From Chara braunii (lineage: Eukaryota; Streptophyta; Charophyceae; Charales; Characeae): 38,743 bases of DNA. Numbering within the stretch: the first letter of the stretch is position 1; each line of letters starts with the position of its first letter. The DNA is taken from the NCBI GenBank assembly GCA_003427395.1, contig BFEA01001010.1:205844-244586 (forward strand), written 5' to 3'. The notes under the pieces are model-generated. The model saw nothing but the letters and a program-made list of their open reading frames with translations. It was not told where the DNA came from and made no database searches. This document shows positions 20,901 to 31,415 of this stretch, piece after piece. A program made the position numbers and the translations under genes.

Positions 20901-23900
20901 CAGTGTGGTGCAGCTTATGCATTGCCCTGTACGAGCACGTGCTGCACCTCTCCTGGGGAGCTATAATAATGTCGATGATCAGGGAGACCCTGCAAGGACT
21001 CCTAGGATGCCATCCTGTACACCCAGTCCAGGAGCAATCTGACCACCTACAGGGCACTTGGCTGCTGATTGGGGCGTTTCTGCAGGAATTCAATGACCTG
21101 GGGCATCACCAGGGCGTCAGATTGCATTCCCGTTGTGGCAGTGTTGAGGTTCAACCTCCTCAGCAGTCTGTCACAGTCACTCTTTTTTTTTCGAGTTGTG
21201 TGTTTGGCGAATACGAAACACAGTTTCGTCTGTTTTCTTGCAGATATGTATCACCCGCTTCTTTCTTTGTTCTTTTTGCATGCTACGAGTTGTGGCGGAT
21301 TGGGTTGGTGTGTCGTGATGGTCTGACAGCACACAGAAGAGGAGCTGGTGGAAATCTGGTGAGATGTACTGCTGGAGCCATGCCTCTAACACACACAAGC
21401 TTAGTTTAGTGAGCATACAGCACACAGATGTGTGTGAAACAGTTCTCACCTTTGGCAGTAGCCGATGCAGATCCCAGGGGTCGATCCNTTGACCTCAGCT
21501 TACCTGTGTACAGTATCTGCACAGTTCCCTGGAGTTGAACCCGTGACCTGCACGATAGCCAGTGGTAAGTAGGTCGCCGTAGGTTGTAGGCTGTAGGGAG
21601 ATTCGAACTGTAGACCTGTAAGGTAGGAGTCCAAGTAGAGTCCAGAGGCCTAGCTTTACTCCTTCTAGAAGGTCGGCAAGTGGTCAAGTGGTGAGTCTAA
21701 GGTAGGCCCACGTTTTCAGACGAAGACAAGTGGCAAGGTCAACAGGTAGGACCTCAGTGCAACTGCACTGAGTCGACGGTACAACTGCCTACAGTCAGGA
21801 GAAGGGTCTAGAGAGTCCCAGTCCAGTCCAGCAAGTACCAAAGGGGGACTGTGAGCACCAAGGGCCGATGGCAAAGGGCAGACCAACGAATTTCTGAAGT
21901 ATAAATCAAGAGGCAGCGCCCAGCCATTCATTCATTCCTGCGTGAGCCATGCGGAAGCGCTGCCACAGCGACTTGTGCAAGGAGGTCTGCAGATGAGCCC
22001 GGAGGACGCAGTGGGCAAGAGAGGAGGAGTTAGCATAGCGATAGGTTAGAGGCAGCCATAGCTGCCATAGCTGNAGTTAGTAGTGAGTGTGTGTGTGTGC
22101 TCGAGTGTTAGAGTGATGCGTGTGGGATATCCAGGGTGATCCCGTGTATGTGAACAGTGAGATGTTTGGGCGCTGAGGTCGCCATAGCCAATTGGGAGTG
22201 AAATTCATATCTGAAAACCATATCTCTGAGTTTGAGTGGGCGCATGTCGCCAGTATGCTGCGTTACTGTTTACATGTGTGAAAAGTGTGTTTGAAAACGA
22301 GTCTGATTGCATGTGAAACCTTGTGCTTTTCTTTGTTTTGGTTCTTTTGGTTCTTTTTGAGTGGGGTGCATTTGGTGATGATGGTCTGACAACACGCACG
22401 TGTTGCTTGTCTTCTGGACAGACACTGTGTTATGTTGCTTACTCTCAATTTGGCACACAACATCAGTGTCAGGGAGTGTGGAGGCGATAATCGTGAGTGA
22501 GTTCATGTGTTCGGGATTTTAAATCGTACTGCTTTTTGGGATGTTGAATTGGGGGGTTATCTCGACACACACACACACACACATAATTTCAAGGACAGTG
22601 CTGATGATTGGAGGATAATAAAATGTCAATCTCCATCCCCTGCCTCACCCCCCGAAAAAAAAAAAAAAAAAGATTACAAATTTACAATATCAGAAGGGGG
22701 AAGAAAAGACCGAAGAGCCTAGCTCAGTGGGTACACCCATGAACTGTTGAAATACAGACCTGTGTTCGAATCCAGATGATGGAACTTGATCGACGAGTAA
22801 AACCAACTACTAATGAATTGCTTGGGACCGGTCAGCTCAATGATAATATCTCAAGGCCGTCGGCCTTTTTTTTTTTTTTTTAAAGAAGGGGGAAGAAAAG
22901 GAGGACGAAGCGCAGAGCTAGAGCTAGAGGAAGGAGGAATAGGAGGTAGAGAAAACGTGAAGGACTAGGCCAACAGGGGTGGGGAGAGGATGATCTGTTG
23001 AATGGAGACGGGGGCTTCTCGAGCAATGGGTGATGAAGAAGCAGGGTATTATGGTAGAAAATAGGGAGGAGGAAGTACAAGGCACATCTAACAGGACTTG
23101 CCATCCTTATTGATGTGTCTGATGCTGAGCCTGTCCATGTTTTCATGTTGTAGCTTATATTGCATAGTTACTCCGGACCGAATCCAGACCCCGGACCCCG
23201 GACCTCCCGGGCCCACTCGGACTTCTGGAAAACGGGAATATTCCAGAATTCCCAGACTGGTCCGGATCCCCTGACCAGATCCCGGTCCGGATCCCCTATA
23301 TTGTCTGGAAAAAAAAAGTGTACATGCTTCCATTACCTGAGGATCCTCCTCGTCAAGTCCGCCGACCTTATCTTTCTCCCTCTCCTCCTCCTCCTAGTCC
23401 TCTGCGTTATGAACCCCGCCCTCCTTTCTCGTCGTCCTCTGGTTCTCCTCCTCCCCCTCCTCCTCCTCAACTCGGGCCTCATTTTCTTTCTCCTCCTCTT
23501 CGTCGTCCTCCTCCTTTTTGTCGTATCTGAGTCTCTCTCCCTTTGTCCTCCTCATTTTCGTCGTATCTGAGCATCTCTCCCTCTGTCGTCTATCTCTCTC
23601 TCCTGTCCCGTCTCTGAGTCTCTCTCTCTCTCCACTATCGCCCATTTCTCCCTCTTCTTGAAATCTTTTTTTTGTTTGTTTTTTGGTTTTTCTCGGAAGA
23701 TTCACTGTCCTCCTTTTCTTTCTCCAACTCCTCCCCCTCCTCCTCTTTTTTATTTATTTAGAAGATTTCTCGATTATATGTGTGTCATCCTTGCTCAGTG
23801 GCCATGCTAATCTTTTCCATGTCGTTCCAATTCTAACAGATGCCCCAAGAGACTCCTCGTCCTCGTCATGTACACCCATCTTTTCTTTCTCCCTCTCCTC

Positions 23901-24610
23901 CTCCTCGTCCTAGTCCTCCTCGTCATCAGCTCCGCCCTCCTTTCTCGTCCTAGTCCTCCACTTCATCAGCTCCGCCCTCGTTTCTCGTCCTCCTCCTCGT
24001 CAATTCCACCCTACTTTTCTTTCTCCCTCTCCTCCTCCCCCTCCTCTTTTTTTTTCCGGGGGGGGGCAGGGGGGGGGGACCATTTCTCGATATCTGCGTG
24101 TCAGCCTTGCACAGGGGGCATGCTAATCTTCTCTGCATCGTTGCAATTTTAATGAATGTCCCAAGGGAAAGATTAGCATGGGCCCTGCGCAAGGATGGTT
24201 GGACTAAATAAAAAATAATTAAACCTAAAAGGAGGAGGAGGAGGAGGAGGAGGTAGAGAAGAGAGGAGGAGGTCGACAAAGGAGGGTGGAGTTTATGACA
24301 AGGAGGAGGAGGAGAGGGAGAGAGGAGGGCAGAGTTAATGAGGAGGACGGGGACTAGGACGGGGACGATGGGAAAATAGGGTGCAGTTGACGAGGAGGAG
24401 GACGACGACGACGATGGGAAATAGGGCGGAGTTGACACGATCAAGGAGGAGGAGGAGGATGAGAAAGACAACAACAAGAAAGGATGATGGAGTTGACAAC
24501 GACGAGGAGGAGGGCAGGGAGAAAGAAAAGAACGGTGGGCTTGATGGGGAGGAGGACGAGGTAGTGTGTGTGTGTAGGAGGAGGAGCACGAAAGGAAGTG
24601 TGTGCATGTG

Positions 24611-24697
<87 letters not shown>

Positions 24698-26749
24698 CCT
24701 GCTTCATGCGCCGGTCGCCCTGCTCCCTGCGCCTCTGCACGTGCCGGTCGGCGGAAAATAGCAGCTGTGAAATCCCCCCCCAATGGTTCGAAACAAAAAA
24801 ACCAAAAAACCCCCTCGTTGACTTTCCAGGCCTTCCGGATCGTTCAGTAGGGCGGTAAAAATTAAGGCACAATTTTTTTTGGCGGCCCAGGGCGTGAACA
24901 AACGCCCTGGACCGCCCCAAAAAAAATTGACCGTTGGGCTGGGGCCCTCACATCCGGACCGAGATCCGGACCAGGACCCCGGAACTCAGATCACGGACAG
25001 TCCGGATCCCTGCCCGGTGGTCCGGATCGTAGCCATGTTGTATTGTCATTCTCAATGAAATCCGTTCACATTCTCCAGCTGTTGGAACACTTATCTGTGC
25101 ATGGATCAACGCTGTTCGTAATAGTTCGTATGGTGTCCATTTCGATATGTTTCTGTCAAGTAACATGTGGACTGTCTGTATGGTGGTTACGTCCAGAAGT
25201 TTCTTGTGGTATGTCGTGCTCATCCTTGGCTGTTCTGTGTGGGTGCAGTCAGCCGAGTATCCTCGCAAACGGTATCAAGTTTTTCTCCGGAGTACTGCGG
25301 GACCAATAGAGCTCTACCTCCTCAGGTATTGTGTTGGCTATGGTTGGACGGCGGTGTTTGTACTCGTCCACACAGCACTTGGTTCACATTGTCTTGTATT
25401 TATGTCTCGTTACTGCACTTCTATAAATGTACTGGGTGTTGGTCTCTTGTGGCTGATTCATAGGATTTCTGCAGTGAGATTTCTTCTGCCAGATGTTATT
25501 GGGAAAGAAGGGGGCATTATTGTGCAGGAAAGGGAAAGCGGCGAAGCAGAGTGCCTGTCGATTTTGTACGACTGAGAACAAACGGGAAGTCATCCCTCCA
25601 CTGAATATAGTGTAATTTGGAGACATCTCCACTCGCATGGGTCATGGCATCCTTGTCGAAGAAGGGTGGTAGATGCAAGGGAGTTGTGGGTTGATCTCCA
25701 GAGATTTTTCCAGCTGCGAAACTACTAGTGTCTGTTTGAACTTCTCTGATGCTGATGAAATGCGCTGGGAAGATGGCTGGTTAGTACTGCCAAAACGTGG
25801 GATGATGCAGAATCAATGCTATTTTATTACTGTTAGGGCCTGCCAAACACGGACTGAGACACGCAGTTGATTTCTGAGTTTCGTCAGTGGAATGTACGCC
25901 TTGCTGAGTTTCCCGGTTGTTGCTGAGTTTCCCGCTTGTTGCTGAGTTTTCTAAGTCTGAGTGTGTGCGTGCTTGCTGGTCTGCATGCCTGTCTGAGTGC
26001 TTGTCGGTTTGAGTGTGTGTGTGTGACTCGCGAAGGGTACTTGTCTGTGCGGAAGGACCAAAGGCCGGGTACTTACCTGTGGCTGTGACATTGAGAGTTG
26101 CAGCGGGGAAAACACTCAAGTGGGGGGGAAAGAGGCCCCCCACTTACTTGGCTATGGTGGACGCCATGTTCATCAGCTTGGTGGACGCTGCATCTGGAAG
26201 GCCACGCGGGGGTAGAGCTGCACCAAGAAGCTTCGAGGCAGAGTCAGGCATGGCGGCCTTGGAGGAAGGAGGAGGGTGGCCATGGCCGTGGTGGACCTCA
26301 TGTGATACCTGTAGTAGAAAGGGGATTCAGACATTGATTGTGGTTCAGGCATTCAACATTATCATTATTACTATTTCTTGTTTGAACAAGAGGGGAGGAG
26401 ATAAGGAGTAGGAGAGTGTTTGGCGAAGAAGGGAACTCTCATTGTTGTTTGCTGGTGTACATCTTCTTCTTCTTCTTCTTTCTTCTTCTTCTTCTTCTTC
26501 TTCTTCTTCTTCTTCTTCTTCTTCTTCTTCTTCTTCTTCTTCTTCTTCTCAAGTTCATTCATTTCTTTTTGCAATTGGACGGTATTCTACTTTCTCATGA
26601 ATGTGTACTTCGAAATTGGCCAGGATCATAACATTACCATGTATTGTTGCTCACTTCTGGCACTATCAGTTGGTAGGAAGTTTTCAGCAGTTTGCAGGTG
26701 TGTTTGACTCGCAGATCGTCTGCATATTCCTAGACACTGATAAGCTGTA

Positions 26750-26813
<64 letters not shown>

Positions 26814-28101
26814 GTGTCCATGTGAGCTTGCATGCTTGTGATTGAGTGACATATGGTGAGTGGGTTGTTCGTGGAGTTGGTTGGGTCACATTTGGGGTGC
26901 TCTTGCAGCCAATTCGACGAGCGGATCGAGGAGGTTCAGAATCCAATGGAAGTTCCTGTGCCTGCAATGCCAGTCATGTCCTCGGCTGATGGCACTGCAC
27001 AGTCAAGCATAACAAACGTACAGTTCCCTTCGCCTAGCCCTGTTCATGCTCCTCAGTGTGATGGGCAGAATGGGGAGGAAGTTGGTACTAGCAGACGAGA
27101 AATTGGGGCAAGCCCTACCCCTCGTAGCCCGTCCAGTGATTTTGGGAACGGCATGCTACGCATAACGACAACTGATGTAAATGTGAGTGCAATTCTCTTC
27201 TCTGATATGGTAGAGGGGGACAAAGGCAGTCGACACTGCAAGCTGATGGCCCCTCTGGCATCACAACTAATTCTGCTTTGCCACTGAAGTCTCAGTCTGC
27301 TCATATTTGGCACTGTTCAGGGTAGAAAACTACTAGTAATCTGCTATAAGCAAAGGGGTAGTTCAGTTAACTCATCCCCACCCAAGTCATGCCATTGCAG
27401 TAAAACTGGGTATTGATTGTATCCTTTTTTTCTGATGTTCTCACATCACACCAGCAAGCAAATGCTCATATCCTGGCTATGGCAGCTGCAAAGCTCTGGC
27501 CCTTGCATGCACAGCAGGTTTCCTATGGTCAGAGTACATCGCATCTTGTTGGAGATTCTGAAAGATAGGTGATTCTGAAACCTCTCCAACTTGTAGCTTG
27601 AGGATGAGGGCATACTCCCTTGGTGCCCAGCTAGCCCAAAAATAGGGCATGTTACCTATGCAACCTGTGCTTTTCATGAGCAAACCACTAGTACACGGCC
27701 CCAGCCTTGCATTGCAGTCTTCGGAACTTGTCGCCACAAGAAAACGAGGCCGAAATGCCAGACGCTGGGCCTGCCGTTGATAAACTGGATCGGAGGTCGC
27801 GTTTTTGTTTCGCTCTTCCCAGAATTTGAGGTGTCAGGCCCGTGGCCCAGGTGCCTATGTACTGGTGCTTTAAAGAGGGTTGCTTGTAGGAAGCTTGGAG
27901 GTGCTTCATAGAGAAGATGAGATAGATGTTCATGCTAGACTTACAGAATTTTCAGTTGATCAAAACATGCTAGTCTCTCAGTCATGTACTATATGTTCAG
28001 TTATTGGATGCCATTTGAGAGCTATACATACGTTGACCTATACTTTAGGCGGGCTAGCATTTGTGTGCAGCACAGTAAGTGAGTGGCTTGTGTGCTCCCT
28101 C

Positions 28102-28158
<57 letters not shown>

Positions 28159-31100
28159 TCATCTCTACCTCGCACCCCATAGTCTCTGTTTGTCCTCCTT
28201 CGCTCCGTATTTTGTCTATGTATCCTGTCAAACTGTACTCTGGCTCTTTTCAAAAGCATCCAAGAGGGCACACGGGGGGGTGTAGGCAAGTTGTGATCCA
28301 AGTGTGGCGAACCTTGTGCCTAAGAGGTCAAGCAAAGGAAGAGCTCAAAGAAGTAAAAGAGAAACCGTGAAAAAGGCCGAACAAAGCAAAGAAAAGAATG
28401 GACTGCAAAGAAAAAGGCATAACGAACAGTTTCGGCGTGTCTCATCCTGTCTGCTCTTTCCTTCGTATGTTTTGCAAAGTGGGCTTTTTTAGTGTATATA
28501 TATGCAGAGAGAGAAGGGGAGAGAGAGTCTCATACATCTGGCTGAGACACCGGCATGAAGCACGCTTTATTGATGATCGATATTTGTCAGCGTGATCTTT
28601 GCCTCATCGACAGTGTTCTTTCATAGGGGCAATCACCACCGCTATCAGAGCAGTTGAGTGGATGGAAACTACAGCACCGGTTCCAGCTATGGGGCCGCTC
28701 TGATGGCTTGCATCGCATATGAGTGTCTTTGCTTAAGCGGCTGCTTGGGATTTCCTTGTCACTGGTTACCCAAGAGCAACCTCAAACATCCCTTGCCATC
28801 AATTGGCTGGTGTGTTCACTAGGCAATCAAGCAAACTGCAGCAACAACACTTATTTGCTGCGTGCTTTCTGATGGGCATCCTTCATTGACCCTCACCAAG
28901 GGCTGGGGTTGCTGCATGTGCTCTCACCAGTGCTGCTATCCTATGCATGTGATGCGGCTCTCTGAGTGGTTCCGACGCATGCTGGGATGGTCTCTCTCCA
29001 TCGTTCACTTTCTTCCTTGCCCCCACACAGCCCTCGCCGTGTTCCTGCTTGCTCTCTGCTAGTGAAAAGACCTGTAGTTTCCACTGCTGCAGTTTGCTCT
29101 GCTGCGGTTTCCTCTGCTCTTGTCCCGGTGCAGAGATTACCTCTGCCTTCCTGAGGTATGTGTTGTTGATTTCATACCCTTGCTTAATCAACCCCCCTAT
29201 CTCTCCTCTCTCTGTGCTTGGGCGCAGATGGCTGCGTTCCTCCTCGCCACCTTAATCTCCTTCACGGTCTCGCTAAACAGACTTTCCTATTCCCACTATT
29301 CCACCCTCGTTGCTGCAGACATGGTGATCTCCAGGTTTGCGCAGCACAACTCCCGTTACGATGCACCTTTGACATCCACTGTATCGTCTCGCATCCAGGG
29401 ATCAGCCTGCTCCTCTGTCCCCTGCGGACATTGCGACTTTCAGGAGGAAGTCGTGAGATTGTGTCTGATGCTAAACGGCATCAGGGATTCACAAGTTATC
29501 TGCAGAGCAGGATCCAACACTCAGGGTGAAGTCCCTCCTCGAAGCGCAGTCCCCCCTCCTCGAAGCGCAGTCCCCACTCAGCATGCAGCCCTGCAGCTCC
29601 CAGGATTGAACATTATTTGGCTGACTTGGAAACATGGGTGATGGACAGACCAGTACACTGCCCAGGACATTCCAGAGTTTCTGGCAGATTGTTGGCTAGC
29701 GGGCTATCTCAGTTGGTTAGGCACGCAAGTGGCACTCAGGAGGTCGTGGGTTCAAATCGCACTGACGCCTGGGCACGCTTAGTGCCAACCAAATGAGATA
29801 TCTGGTTTGCTCCCCCTGGTCGGTATTGGTAGGGTCTTTGGCCATCACGGGTGTGTGGGGGGGGGGTTGTGTGTGGTGTGTGAGTGCTGACCATAGAAGC
29901 TGCTGCTACTGGACACACCATGATTGATTGTCGACAATTTCCTTCGCAACGACGATGTTTTCTTGCCTCTGCTAACCATATATACTCTCTTTTAACTCGA
30001 GAACGTTTTTTCTATCCGTGCCACGGTAGGACAATATGTCAAGGCTCTGAGGCCTTCCATGTTTTCTTGCCTAGGCGAACCTTCAGGACACTCTTCTAAG
30101 TTGCGGCTCACTTCTCTGCCCCTGTGCCGCAGCAGGGCGTTCTGTCAATGCCCTCTGCAACTTTCTCCTTTGGAAATCTACCGATACTGTTACACTCAGC
30201 TGCGGGTGTCATTGTCTCTGCCAGAATCGCCACAATGCCACAGTTTCAGCAGCTATTTGTCCAAGACTCCAAGGGAAGCCCAGCCCCTCCTTTCATGACT
30301 GTCGCACCCTTTGCATCCGAGCATCGCATGTCGAGTTCACGACAAGGGACATTATGATTAATGCATGGTCTCTTCCTCCTGACCTGCAACCAACATGCCT
30401 GTTGTCAGGAGTGGTTGGTTGGCATCGTAATGCCTACTGTCGTAGCAGCTGTTGAGTAGAGAATGCCTAGCTAGGTCTTCCATGTCATCACCAACCTAAG
30501 CCCTACTGTCCGTATCCCCTCAGTCATCAAGGGCAGGCTGACTCCTGAGTTTTGTCTTCCCTATGCTCCGTTCCACTTTGCCTTCCTTCGCTTCGTCTCT
30601 CCTCTCTCTGTATCCCCTCTCCCTTTCTTCTGCCTCTTTGTACATACAGCAAGTAGGCAGTTATGGCACAGGTGTAAACGGCTCTTGGCTCAACTGCATC
30701 GACATGGCGAGCCTTGTACCTGATAGCCACGATAAAGGGAGAGTTGAAAGAACTAGAAAACAAAGCCATGAAAAACAAAAAAAAGCCATGAAAGGCGCCA
30801 AAAGAAAGGAAAGAAAAGAAAGAGCTACAAGGAAAAACGCAGAAACAGGAGTGTCCGTGCCTTATCCTGACTGCTCTGTTCGTCATTTGTTTCATGAAGT
30901 GAGCTCTTTTAGTTGATGGATGCTCATCTATCGTCAATAATAATATATGGACAACGTATGCATCAGCGAAGGGGGAGCCAAAAGCAGCAATAAAAGAGAA
31001 ACCCGAACGAAAGAACTGTAGAGCAAAAGGTGGAAGAACAGTTTCCATGTGATTTATGTTGTCTGCTATTTTCTTCATTCCTTTTGCGAAGTGCGCTCTT

Positions 31101-31263
31101 TTAGTTGATAGCACTTGATACACATATGACAACAGATATGATGGTATGAGTATATATATATATATATATATATATGCACATATGTACACATGTACTCCTA
31201 TATATCATATATACTTCCACAAATACACACACACACACACACACACGCACAGAGGGAGAGGGA

Positions 31264-31345
<82 letters not shown>

Positions 31346-31346
31346 N

Positions 31347-31415
<69 letters not shown>

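Larger units (their letters stand above)
19529..25248 (+). other. E2F intron, 5.7 kb, repeat rich
   Basis: Holds a 22-bp tandem repeat (20165-20230), a direct repeat near 20.83/20.91 kb, tandem tRNA-like boxes (21470-21620), a SINE (22709-22883), U6-derived copies and a pyrimidine/purine block (23340-24600), a long (AG)n run and a foldback (24870-24929). The 236-codon open frame at 19756-20466 has no recognisable domain. Confidence 0.8.
25326..26908 (+). other. E2F intron, 1.58 kb, mostly a solo LTR
   Basis: About half of it is the solo LTR at 25831-26633. A (GT)n run follows at 26752-26811. Ends GCTCTTGCAG. Confidence 0.8.

Noticed and set aside
22709-22883. Functional tRNA gene
   Set aside because: A and B boxes are present but no full cloverleaf forms. 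The body is 175 bases with a hairpin/T tail inside a perfect target duplication, so it is a SINE.
24078-24165. Active U6 snRNA gene
   Set aside because: Several changes in conserved positions, a C run at the 3' end instead of a T terminator, and no U6-type upstream element or TATA box at the right distance.
23950-24783. 277-codon Ser/Pro/Leu-rich open frame on -
   Set aside because: It is a translation of the purine block and the (GA)n run and crosses two U6-like copies, so it is low complexity.
29120-29641. 173-codon open frame on +
   Set aside because: No family resemblance and no supporting splice or start context.
30527-31189. 220-codon open frame on -
   Set aside because: It reads across two copies of the dispersed repeat (STKRAHF appears twice) and a (TA)n run.
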